From Candidatus Zixiibacteriota bacterium (GTDB lineage Bacteria; Zixibacteria; MSB-5A5; GN15; PGXB01), in NCBI GenBank assembly GCA_900498245.1, contig LS998015.1, positions 3,027,224 to 3,088,685 of the forward strand: a DNA stretch of 61,462 bases, written 5' to 3'. Made by a program: the position numbers and the translations under genes. Shown here one piece after another: positions 18,042 to 26,095 of the stretch (position 1 is its first letter; the number at the start of each line of letters is the position of its first letter). Under the pieces are notes generated by a model that made no database searches, was not told the origin of the DNA, and saw only the letters and a list, made by a program, of their open reading frames with translations.

Positions 18042-18656
18042 TCACTTCAAAGGTTGACGAATGACGGTTTTCATTCGTTCCGGGGCCACCCGGCGAAAAT
18101 CGCTCAAATAGATTTCGTGGTGTTTCCCCCGAATATTGTACCCAGATGCCTCGATAAATTGGTGCAATTTGCTCACGGTCGCCGTTTCTCGGGAAAACGG
18201 GCCGACATGCATTATCTGGGCCGCGTTTCCTTCGGCCAGATTCTCGAAGCGGACCATGGAAAGCCGGGCGGGCGCCTTTTTGGCCTCGAGTTGCCCGCGG
18301 GCTTCATCGACTTTTTTTGCCGAGACAAATTCCGGCTGCATAATCATCAGGGTCCATTTCCAATTTTTCTTATTTTCCATCCGGAATTTATCGGTCCGCC
18401 CCTCGACCCACCATAAGCCTTCGAGCGGCATAACGCGATAATCATATCCGCCGCTTTTTTTCAAATTGAATTTGATGGTATAGGAAAGACTGAAGAGCGA
18501 CTCGATCGCGTCCTGAAAATCTTTGGATTTATTGGGGTCCCCTTTGCCGTCGATCATCAGAAAATTCATCTTCGGCACCTGCACGATCGAGGCGGTTTTT
18601 GCCGACGGGCTATAGAGGCGCTTGCAGTCTTTCTTCAGGTCAATAATCTTTGGCAT
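18042..18656 (-). CDS. GyrI-like small-molecule-binding domain protein
   Basis: A 204-residue protein without a DNA-binding domain. The opening (LYSPSAKTASIVQVPKMNFLMIDGKGDPN) and the later FENLAEGNAAQIMHVGPFS followed by a C-terminal KHHEIYLSDFRR fit the standalone GyrI-like family (PF06445), whose members bind hydrophobic small molecules or hydrolyse cyclopropanoid toxins. It is encoded between an SDR enzyme and a ferredoxin-type protein with intergenic gaps of about 15 bases, so it is part of the same operon. A role as binding partner for the pathway's small molecule is a guess. Confidence 0.75.
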   Translation of the reverse strand: MPKIIDLKKDCKRLYSPSAKTASIVQVPKMNFLMIDGKGDPNKSKDFQDAIESLFSLSYTIKFNLKKSGGYDYRVMPLEGLWWVEGRTDKFRMENKKNWKWTLMIMQPEFVSAKKVDEARGQLEAKKAPARLSMVRFENLAEGNAAQIMHVGPFSRETATVSKLHQFIEASGYNIRGKHHEIYLSDFRRVAPERMKTVIRQPLK

Positions 18657-18672
18657 TATTATCGATAGATCC

Positions 18673-19404
18673 TCATCTGTTGATAAGCAGGGGCCGGATA
18701 TCGGCCATCGATGTCCAGGCGTTGCTGTTCTGACGGGCCAGGTATATCACCGCTTCGGCGACTTCATCGACAGTCAGTTTCAGCGAGGCCTTCGACGGCG
18801 AGCGGGATTGTTTCGACATTTGAGACATCAATTTGGTGTCGGTCGAAGCCGGCGACAAAACCGATATCTTGATGCTCTGATTGCGGACCTCCCCGGCGGC
18901 CGATTCGGAGAGAACATTGACAGCCGCCTTGGAGGCGGCATAGACCGCCAGGCCGGGGGAGCCAATGCGGGCCGCGCCGGATGAAATATTGATTATTTGC
19001 CCGCCGCCCTGCCGGCGGAATAAGGGGATCAGTTCCCGGAAACTCAGGAAGATCGCTTTAAGGTTGGTATCCATGATGGTATCGTATTCGGCGACCGTCG
19101 TCTCTTCGACCGGCTTATGTATCCCGACACCGGCGTTATTGACAAAAATATCGATCCGCCCGAATTTTTTGACGGCCGCAGAGACAATTTTCTTTACGGT
19201 GCCGGGATGTGTCAAATCGCCGGCGATAATCAAATAGCGGCTTCTGGGAATATTGTATGGCGCGACATTTTCGGCGAGCCGGGCCCGATTACGTCCGGTG
19301 ACAACCACCCGAGCATTGTGTAATGCAAAGTTACGGGCAATAGCGGCCCCAATGCCCTGACTGGCGCCGGTAATCACCACGACCAAATTGTCGAGCGCGC
19401 GCAT
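18673..19404 (-). CDS. short-chain dehydrogenase/reductase (FabG-like)
   Basis: A 243-residue classical SDR: cofactor motif TGASQGIG at 12-19, NNAG at 89-92, catalytic Ser142, Tyr155 and Lys159 (YAASK). TGRNR after strand 2 with an Arg suggests NADP(H) preference. FabG-type reductases, sepiapterin reductases and similar enzymes share this pattern, so the substrate is open. It is the first gene of the five-gene minus-strand operon ending at 15260; upstream lies a 570-base region with inverted repeats. Genes behind it code for a GyrI-like protein, a 4Fe-4S protein and an asparagine-synthase-like enzyme. Confidence 0.85.
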   Translation of the reverse strand: MRALDNLVVVITGASQGIGAAIARNFALHNARVVVTGRNRARLAENVAPYNIPRSRYLIIAGDLTHPGTVKKIVSAAVKKFGRIDIFVNNAGVGIHKPVEETTVAEYDTIMDTNLKAIFLSFRELIPLFRRQGGGQIINISSGAARIGSPGLAVYAASKAAVNVLSESAAGEVRNQSIKISVLSPASTDTKLMSQMSKQSRSPSKASLKLTVDEVAEAVIYLARQNSNAWTSMADIRPLLINR

Positions 19405-19519
19405 TAGATTCCCCTGCCGTTTTTTAAAGGTATTTTTTAATCTATACGGTTTTCTGAAAAAATAAAGGGCAATAATAAAATTTATGGAGATTTTTGGGGG
19501 ACGATTCGTCTATAAACTT

Positions 19520-19552
19520 GGAAGCCCGCTTCCCCCTCCGAAGCGGGCTTCC
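19520..19552. repeat. strong GC-rich inverted repeat
   Basis: 13-bp perfect stem GGAAGCCCGCTTC / GAAGCGGGCTTCC with a 7-base loop. No T tract follows on either strand, so it is not an ordinary terminator. It could be an extragenic palindromic repeat. Confidence 0.65.
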
Positions 19553-19773
19553 AGCCACGAGAACGAGAAAAGAAGATGGCACCTGTATGCAGGGACAGGT
19601 GAGTCAGCATTCAGAGCGATCGAGAACTTTAATAGAGTTCCATCATCCAGACATATTAAGTAGCAAGCCCGATGCCGGGGAAATTCCGCCGATAATATGT
19701 CATCATTAACATCATATGGGATAATAGCTTAGAAATTTATTCGGGATGATTCCGGAATTTTTGCCAAAATCGT

Positions 19774-19793
19774 ATTCGTAAATTTTTACGAAT
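19774..19793. promoter_or_regulatory. possible operator (TTCGTA inverted repeat)
   Basis: Nine-base arms ATTCGTAAA / TTTACGAAT around TT. A weaker relative (TTCGTA / TACGAA, 6-base centre) lies at 19863-19880. The pair could bind a dimeric regulator of the SDR operon, although the distance to that start (about 370 bases) is large. Confidence 0.35.
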
Positions 19794-19892
19794 GAATTTT
19801 CTGCCGGAGAGAGAGGGTGTTTGAAATCAAGGACTTAGTTATTTATGAAAGAATCCGAGAATTTCGTAAAAGGATACGAATCGTCTCAAAGT

Positions 19893-19921
19893 AAAAGACC
19901 GGATAGGCCATCCGGTCTTTT
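19893..19921 (-). terminator. terminator of the FAD oxidase gene
   Basis: Eleven-base stem AAAAGACCGGA / TCCGGTCTTTT with a 7-base loop and flanking T tracts on both strands. It lies 57 bases after the stop of the minus-strand gene 19978-21396. Confidence 0.75.
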
Positions 19922-19977
19922 ATCATGAGTCAATGTATCGATGTACAAATTCCGATATTCAATCTTCAGGCAAGATA

Positions 19978-21396
19978 CTACTTAGCCGGTTTGATATTCT
20001 GATTCATGCGGAACAGGTTATCGGGATCGTATTTGCGCTTAATCAGTGCCAGGCGGGAGAAGTTGTCGCGATAGGTGGCGGCAATCCGATCCTCGCCCTC
20101 ATCCATCATAAAATTGACATAGGCCCCGCCCGAAGAGTGCGGATGCAGACTCTCCCAATAATCCCGTACCCATTTCATGTTTTTTTCCGTATCGGAGGGA
20201 TTGGGATACATGGCGGCGATGACATGAACGTACTTGGCATCGCGGTAATTGTAAGCGGTCTCCCCTTTGCCGACCCGGTTGGCGGCGCCGCTCACCGGAT
20301 AGATATGCAAGGCGGAGTTGAAAGTGGGAATACCCGGCCCGTACTTGACATGGGCGTCGATGATATCGTCGGTAAGATCGTTGACGAAATCGGCCTTCCA
20401 GTAGTTTTGCAGACCCGACGGCACCAGACCGTCAAACATGCTTTGGACCGCCGGGAACGGCAAGGCTCCAACCATATCGAGAAGGGGCGGGCCGAATTGA
20501 CGGAGCGGTTTGATGGTTTTTTCGGCCTTTTCCAGATCGCCGCTGCAGCAGACCACGACGGCGCAAACAGTTTTGTTTTGGAGATTGGCCGGGAACGGAT
20601 CGCCCGGGGGGACTATCAAATAGGCAAAAAAGGCATTAATATTATCGGGAGCATTATTCATGAAATCCCGGTAAAATTTGAGGGCTTCGCGTCCTTTCTC
20701 AAGAGGATACAAGATCGGGCCGGCTAAAACGGTTCCGACCGGATGGAGGCGAAATTCGAAACTGGTGATGACGCCGAAATTGCCGCCGCCGCCGCGAAGG
20801 GCCCAGTATAAATCGCTGTTTTCCTTGGCGCCGGCCCGGACCAGATGGCCGTCAGCCGTGACAACATCGGCAGAAATGAGGTTATCGATGGAAAGGCCGC
20901 AGCGGCGGGTCAAATGCCCGACCCCGCCGCCCAGAGTCAGACCGCCGACCCCGGTGGTGGAAATAATTCCCCCGGCCGTGGCCAGACCGAAAGCATGCGT
21001 GGCGTGGTCGACATCGCCCCAGGTGCATCCCCCTTCGATATAGGCCACTTGTTCATCGGGATCGATTCGGATCCCTTTCATCGGGGACAAATCGATCACC
21101 AGCCCGCCGTCATTGGTGGCGAAACCGGTGACATTATGTCCCCCGCCCCGGACCGAAAGGGCCAGATCATGTTCCCGGGCGAAATTAACCGACGCCATGA
21201 CGTCGGCGACATTGACACATCGGGCGATGACGGCCGGAAAACGGTCGATCATGCCGTTAAAAACCTTACGGGCCTTTTCATAGCCGGCGTCTCCGCGGAT
21301 AAGGATCTCTCCCCGAATACTGCTTTTGAACGAGGAAATCGCCTTTTGATCCAGAGTCCCTGAGTCCCGAGCGGTAGCGGATGGTCTTGTAGCCAT
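19978..21396 (-). CDS. FAD-linked oxidoreductase of the berberine-bridge-enzyme type
   Basis: A 472-residue protein with a PCMH-type FAD-binding domain (about 52-225) and a C-terminal BBE segment ending in YDPDNLFRMNQNI. His87 in SVRGGGHNVTG is the residue expected to carry FAD covalently. The second, cysteine attachment site of bicovalent members is absent (STTGVGG in that place), so FAD should be held by one bond. Family members oxidise alcohols, sugars or alkaloid-like compounds with oxygen. There is no signal peptide, so a cytoplasmic location is likely. It is monocistronic, with its own terminator. Neighbours give no hint of the substrate. Confidence 0.85.
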   Translation of the reverse strand: MATRPSATARDSGTLDQKAISSFKSSIRGEILIRGDAGYEKARKVFNGMIDRFPAVIARCVNVADVMASVNFAREHDLALSVRGGGHNVTGFATNDGGLVIDLSPMKGIRIDPDEQVAYIEGGCTWGDVDHATHAFGLATAGGIISTTGVGGLTLGGGVGHLTRRCGLSIDNLISADVVTADGHLVRAGAKENSDLYWALRGGGGNFGVITSFEFRLHPVGTVLAGPILYPLEKGREALKFYRDFMNNAPDNINAFFAYLIVPPGDPFPANLQNKTVCAVVVCCSGDLEKAEKTIKPLRQFGPPLLDMVGALPFPAVQSMFDGLVPSGLQNYWKADFVNDLTDDIIDAHVKYGPGIPTFNSALHIYPVSGAANRVGKGETAYNYRDAKYVHVIAAMYPNPSDTEKNMKWVRDYWESLHPHSSGGAYVNFMMDEGEDRIAATYRDNFSRLALIKRKYDPDNLFRMNQNIKPAK

Positions 21397-21661
21397 GCTC
21401 TCCTCTGCAATTGAAGGATTTAAGCGGTTAAATTTAAATCTTCACCAAGAAGTAAATCGTCGTTTATGAAACTAATTACGGAGTTATTAAGTCTATGTTT
21501 GGAATTTGCGGCGGCATTTGTAGGGAATAATACGGCGGCAAAAGCACCGATCGAGCCGTTAACAGCATATCATGGATAAAATAATCGTTGCTTATTCGTC
21601 GCCGCGGCTTATATTATGCTTTGTACCGACCACTTTACACCGCCGGAAGAGGAGACTATTG

Positions 21662-23533
21662 ATGAAAAATCGGCTAATTGTTATCATCTTTGTCGTTTTT
21701 AGCATCCTGATCGGAGCGAACGCTCTGGGCATAGACCTGTCCCGAGGGATCGTGTCCGATGTCCCGGATGAATTTATGAGCCGGACCTTCGGGAAGATTC
21801 CTATTTCCCGACTCACCCATGAAGACAGTGTCGCCATTGCCACCTACCGCTATAACGCCGACACCCTGAAAGTGCTGGCCATTATGGTCGAATGGTTCGA
21901 CCGCCGCGGCACCAATTCCCTCGCCACCATCGACAGTATGCTCTTTTCACGCAATGTCTATCCCGGCGGCTCGGTGGCCGATTATCTGAACGAAGCCTCG
22001 TATGGCAAACTGACAGTGGTGGGGAATGTCATAGACTGGTATAACGCCGGTATGTACTCCAGTTATTACGATTTTGAAAACCTTTTGTATGATCTCGATC
22101 CCTTTATCGATTTCTCACAATACGACGGCAATAATGACGGTGATGTCGATGCCGTAGTCTTTGTCCGGGCCGGCCTCGGGCAGGAAGATTCTCACGATAC
22201 TTATGATATCTGGTCGTACGCGGTGTCGTATGGTCCGCACGGCGGACCGGGTCCATTCGACGGCAAGATGGTGCCGAGCTGGAACACGTCGCCGGAACTG
22301 AGGCCCCTTCACGATTCGCTTAATCCGAGACTTTTCACGGGCGAGGACTCCTTGAACAGTATTCGCGTTTTCGCGCATGAGATGACTCATAATGTCGGCC
22401 TTCCCGATCTATATGACTATGACGCCAAACTCGACACGACCACTTATTTCACGCCGAATGACGCCAACGACCACCCCTTTGTGGACTGGTGCCTGATGGG
22501 ATACGGCGGCTACGGCATATTTTCCATCAAATCGGTGAATCCGTCGCATATTTGCGGATGGAACAAAATGCAGGCCGGATGGATCACCCCTGTCACGCTC
22601 GATGAAGGAAAATACGAAAATCTGGTCATACATAATATCGAAACCACTCCGGATAGTTCCTTATTCAAACTGCCGATAAATCCGGCCCGGGGAGAGTATT
22701 TCCTGCTGGAGTACCGCAATCCGCAATCGGCCGCGCAATACGATAAATTCGATTCCGATTTCAGCGTCTATTTCTGGCCCCTTTTGAAGTATGGGTGTGA
22801 TCCCCTGGACCGGGGGCTCTTGATTACCCATGTGCATGATTCCCTGGGGGCCAATTTCCACCGAATCAATTACGGCTGGCCGATGTATCCCCATTATACG
22901 GTGGCGGTCGAGGATGCCGGATACGATCCAGCGCGGAACAGGTATTATAACGCCGGGGGGAACCTGAGCGATTCGGCGCAGTGGTGGTATCCCTATGAAA
23001 CCAGAAAGGGAGCGCTATTTTCCAATGATGTTCCCGGCCAGGAGACTTTCGGACCGGCGACTGTTCCCAGCAGTGAGGGCTATTTCGGCCCGACCGGCAT
23101 TACGGTGCGGGTTGACTCTATGGTCGGTGATAAACTATACGCCTACGTGATATACGATCTCGACGGCGACGGGGTGCCGAATAACAGCGACAACTGCTCC
23201 GGCTTGAGCAATCCCGAGCAGACCGATGCCGACGCCGACGGTCTCGGGGATGCCTGTGATAATTGTCCCGAGGTATATAATCCGGATCAACTGGACGCCA
23301 ATCATAACGGTATCGGGGATGTTTGCGATTATACCTGCGGTGATGTCAACGGCAATGGAGCGGTCAATATTCTTGATGTCTCTTATATTATTACTTTTCT
23401 GTATAAAGGCGGGCCGGCGCCGGTATCGATGATCGCCGCCAATGTCAACGGGGACGGGAATGTGAATATACTCGATGTCAGTTATTTGATTAATTTCCTC
23501 TACCGTTCCGGACCGGGCCTCAATTGCCAATGA
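21662..23533 (+). CDS. secreted M6-family metalloprotease with TSP3 and dockerin-like repeats
   Basis: I start it at 21662, where a GAGGAG site precedes an ATG that opens a clear signal peptide; the open frame extends upstream to 21572 without such signals. The 623-residue protein has an immune-inhibitor-A-like M6 domain with zinc site HEMTHNVGLPD (His239, Glu240, His243, Asp249). After it come two thrombospondin type 3 calcium repeats (about 493-560) and a C-terminal double dockerin-like module (DVNGNGAVNILDVSYIITFL, then DGNVNILDVSYLINFL). It should be an extracellular, calcium-dependent protease; the terminal repeats probably serve anchoring or stability. A terminator follows directly. Confidence 0.88.
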   Translation: MKNRLIVIIFVVFSILIGANALGIDLSRGIVSDVPDEFMSRTFGKIPISRLTHEDSVAIATYRYNADTLKVLAIMVEWFDRRGTNSLATIDSMLFSRNVYPGGSVADYLNEASYGKLTVVGNVIDWYNAGMYSSYYDFENLLYDLDPFIDFSQYDGNNDGDVDAVVFVRAGLGQEDSHDTYDIWSYAVSYGPHGGPGPFDGKMVPSWNTSPELRPLHDSLNPRLFTGEDSLNSIRVFAHEMTHNVGLPDLYDYDAKLDTTTYFTPNDANDHPFVDWCLMGYGGYGIFSIKSVNPSHICGWNKMQAGWITPVTLDEGKYENLVIHNIETTPDSSLFKLPINPARGEYFLLEYRNPQSAAQYDKFDSDFSVYFWPLLKYGCDPLDRGLLITHVHDSLGANFHRINYGWPMYPHYTVAVEDAGYDPARNRYYNAGGNLSDSAQWWYPYETRKGALFSNDVPGQETFGPATVPSSEGYFGPTGITVRVDSMVGDKLYAYVIYDLDGDGVPNNSDNCSGLSNPEQTDADADGLGDACDNCPEVYNPDQLDANHNGIGDVCDYTCGDVNGNGAVNILDVSYIITFLYKGGPAPVSMIAANVNGDGNVNILDVSYLINFLYRSGPGLNCQ

Positions 23534-23559
23534 TTTAAATTCGCCCCATCGATTAATTT

Positions 23560-23592
23560 CCGCCCCGAAAATCGGAATTTCGGGGCGGTTTT
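23560..23592 (+). terminator. terminator of the M6 protease gene
   Basis: Eleven-base stem CCGCCCCGAAA / TTTCGGGGCGG, 7-base loop, then TTTT, 27 bases after the stop. Confidence 0.85.
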
Positions 23593-23784
23593 ATTTGGTC
23601 GGAAAAACCGCCGCCGATGCCGGGCGAGATAAACTTAGAAATTGATGAGGGCGAAACCTTTTTACTTTTATCCTTGCTTTTTGGCGTATAAACTGGTAAA
23701 ATTGGGCGGTATTGATGGATGCGGGTATCAATTCGGTTATCCGGTAATAAGATAGAAAGTTATTAATAGACAGGGAGATATAAG

Positions 23785-24123
23785 ATGAAAATTGTCGACG
23801 AAATCAAGAATGATGTAGTCATTATCAAACTCGAAGGTAAAGTCATGGGGGGGCCGGACGCCACCATTTTCTACGGCAAACTGCATGAATATGTCGATGC
23901 CGGCAAGAAAAAGGTGATTATCGATCTTTCCGGAGTGGAGTGGATGAGTTCGGTCGGACTGGGAATGCTTATTTCAGCCCTGACGACGATGAAAAACAAG
24001 GGCGGCGAACTGAAATTAACCGGTGTAACTAAGACCATTCAGTCTTTGCTGACAATTACCCGGCTCATGACCATTTTCGAATCACACGATTCGATCGATG
24101 ATGCCATAAAGACCTTCAAATGA
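23785..24123 (+). CDS. STAS-domain anti-sigma-factor antagonist
   Basis: A 112-residue single STAS domain of the SpoIIAA/RsbV type. The regulatory loop IDLSGVEWMSSVGLGML (about 46-62) contains the Ser55-Ser56 pair where a partner kinase would phosphorylate; the usual DSSG reads SSVG here. Such proteins release a sigma factor by binding an RsbW-like anti-sigma kinase when dephosphorylated. No kinase, phosphatase or sigma gene lies nearby, so its partner is encoded elsewhere. The start is supported by AGGGAG about 8 bases upstream. It is monocistronic and ends at a bidirectional terminator. Confidence 0.9.
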   Translation: MKIVDEIKNDVVIIKLEGKVMGGPDATIFYGKLHEYVDAGKKKVIIDLSGVEWMSSVGLGMLISALTTMKNKGGELKLTGVTKTIQSLLTITRLMTIFESHDSIDDAIKTFK

Positions 24124-24162
24124 TATTATCTTTTCGGCTATAACGATAGAAAAGAGATATGC

Positions 24163-24195
24163 GGCGGTCCGCCGACAAAGGCGGATCGCCTTTTT
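24163..24195. terminator. bidirectional terminator between converging genes
   Basis: Eleven-base stem GGCGGTCCGCC / GGCGGATCGCC with one wobble pair and a 6-base loop, followed by TTTTT on the plus strand. It serves the STAS gene; the end of the converging minus-strand gene overlaps its T tract. Confidence 0.75.
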
Positions 24196-25996
24196 ATTTG
24201 AAGCGGTTGGCGATCTCGGCGCTTTTGCTGTAATACGCCGCCTTTTGAAGATCCCCTTCCCCCTGATAAATCTGCGCCAGCATCAGGGCCGCCTGAACCG
24301 AATACCCTTTCGATAGGGCGAAGGCCTTCAGCAAAATATCCTTCGCATCCCCCGGTCTTCCCTGAGCCATCCGCACTTCACCCATGAAATTGAAAACCAT
24401 GTAGAAGTCATTCGGCGCCAGTTGTTCCGATTCCTGCGCCAGCACAATCGCGGAATCGAAATTCTGACTCAAGTACTGATTGATGGCATCGACATAGAGG
24501 TTCACGAAACGGGGATCGGTTTCGTAGCGGTCGTCGCCGAAAAATCCGGCCTTGAGTTTATAAATATGCAAGCGCGGTTTGGTCATGAGGACAGGGTAAT
24601 AGGCTTCGCGGAATTTTGATGACAGAAACAGGGCCCGTTCGGCGGGGGCCGAGGGCTTGAGCGAAGTGGAAAATAAAATAAAATCGGGCTGAAGTTTCAT
24701 CAGATAAGGGATATTATACTGGCGTTCTTTCCAGGTTGACTCGATGCCGGGGATTTCGGTTTGGGGGCTCTTGGCGATGGTGCGATCGGTCAGGCCGAGC
24801 ATATCAATGATTTTCGCATGGCTATAATAACTGACGGCGCCGATGGTTGTGGTGGCGAGAGAATAGGGCCAATCGATTTCACGATTCAGAATTTCGGCGG
24901 CAGTTCGCATTTTATTTATAAGGGCAATCTCGGCTTCCCGGGTGGCCATGAGCCGGGACCAAGGCAGGATGAAGGTGGCAACCGCCCCCAGGGATAGAAC
25001 CACGGCAAACGAAATCCCCACTAGCCGGGTTCTCCTATGGAATAGCCGCTTGAGAAGTACGACTGTCGAATATGCGAAGACCAAATACAGTGACGCCAGT
25101 ATCGGGACAAAAAAACGATGCTCATGAAGGACGTCGCCCCCGACAATGATAATATAGGCGATATAGATGATATTGACTGAAAACAGAAGGCGCATTTCAT
25201 GTGAAAGCAGTTTGAAAGCCGTTATCGGAACAATGAGGATCAGGCCATAGAAGCCATACTCTTTAGAGAACAGCGCGCCGTATTTGACGCCGGCGGTAAG
25301 ATATTCGAGGGAAAGCCCGGTTTTGGCGTAGAACGGGTTGGGCAGTATGTCATGATAATAAAAGAGGCGAAAGAGAACCTGCGGCGCAATGAGCATGGCG
25401 TAGATGAATAAATAGAACGAGACTTTCTTCAAAGTGTTGATTCTCGCCGCCAGGTAATAGGCCAGAATCAAAAGGAAAACGAGTCCCCCTTCGGGGCGGG
25501 TCAATGTGGCCAGGGCAAGCAGCGGTATGAACAGGATATTATTCCGGGCGGCCAGATATAGACCGGAGAATATCAAGGCCGAGAAAAGAACGGTTTCCAG
25601 GCCGGAAATCGACCAATAGGCAAAAACGCCATTCGCGGCCAAAAGAAGAGGCACTGATAGAGCCCCGAATTCTCCTAATTCTGTTTGCCGTCCCCAAAAA
25701 TAGGACAACCCGATAAGAAAAAGACCGGAAACAATTCCGACAATTTTGGAGAATAGAATATAATCGAGGCCCAGTTTTCCGAAGAGTGTCATCAAAATGA
25801 CAAAAAGGAAATTGGTGTAACCCTCGACTCTCTCCCCCGGATTGAAAACCAGCCCTTTGCCATCGAGGAAATTTTTCACATAACGATAAGAGATAAAAGC
25901 GTCATCCTGCGTAAACGAAAGCGACACCGCGTGGACAACAAAAGCGGCCGCCAACAGGACCAGAATAGCAGCAACCAAAATATTCTTATGCGTCAT
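24194..25996 (-). CDS. GT-C-fold membrane glycosyltransferase with C-terminal TPRs
   Basis: A 600-residue protein. Residues 1 to about 350 hold ten or more membrane helices. In the first periplasmic loop lie Asp31-Asp32 in the context FTQDDAFISYRYV, followed by GLVFNPGERVEGYTNFL, a pattern typical of GT-C enzymes of the GT39/arabinosyltransferase-like groups that use lipid-linked sugars. The soluble part has a periplasmic domain and then about three tetratricopeptide repeats (from about 490). It is probably an inner-membrane sugar transferase acting on an envelope polymer or protein. Substrate and acceptor are unknown. It is transcribed divergently from pcrA. Confidence 0.72.
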   Translation of the reverse strand: MTHKNILVAAILVLLAAAFVVHAVSLSFTQDDAFISYRYVKNFLDGKGLVFNPGERVEGYTNFLFVILMTLFGKLGLDYILFSKIVGIVSGLFLIGLSYFWGRQTELGEFGALSVPLLLAANGVFAYWSISGLETVLFSALIFSGLYLAARNNILFIPLLALATLTRPEGGLVFLLILAYYLAARINTLKKVSFYLFIYAMLIAPQVLFRLFYYHDILPNPFYAKTGLSLEYLTAGVKYGALFSKEYGFYGLILIVPITAFKLLSHEMRLLFSVNIIYIAYIIIVGGDVLHEHRFFVPILASLYLVFAYSTVVLLKRLFHRRTRLVGISFAVVLSLGAVATFILPWSRLMATREAEIALINKMRTAAEILNREIDWPYSLATTTIGAVSYYSHAKIIDMLGLTDRTIAKSPQTEIPGIESTWKERQYNIPYLMKLQPDFILFSTSLKPSAPAERALFLSSKFREAYYPVLMTKPRLHIYKLKAGFFGDDRYETDPRFVNLYVDAINQYLSQNFDSAIVLAQESEQLAPNDFYMVFNFMGEVRMAQGRPGDAKDILLKAFALSKGYSVQAALMLAQIYQGEGDLQKAAYYSKSAEIANRFK

Positions 25997-26050
25997 ATTG
26001 CCTTATGATATAGTTTTTTCGGGAATATTTCAAGGCGGGCGTATTCATGA

Positions 26051-26078
26051 TTGCCAAACCGGATATTATATGTATATT
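26051..26078 (+). promoter_or_regulatory. candidate promoter of pcrA
   Basis: TTGCCA (26051-26056), 16-base spacer, TATATT (26073-26078). Transcription from here would begin only about ten bases before the ATG at 26096, which also lacks a Shine-Dalgarno, so translation may be nearly leaderless. Confidence 0.4.
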
Positions 26079-26095
26079 CCTTTCCCTCTGACATT

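Larger units (their letters stand above)
19405..19977. other. 573-base non-coding region with several inverted repeats
   Basis: No credible gene. The frame at 19494-19709 has no ribosome site and is poor in codon usage. The region must carry the promoter of the SDR operon (minus strand). It contains a GC-rich hairpin (19520-19552), two related TTCGTA/TACGAA inverted repeats (19774-19793 and 19863-19880) and the terminator at 19893-19921. Confidence 0.5.

Noticed and set aside
19494-19709. 71-residue frame in the gap before the SDR operon
   Set aside because: It includes a 13-bp hairpin in its coding part, lacks a ribosome site and has no typical codon use.
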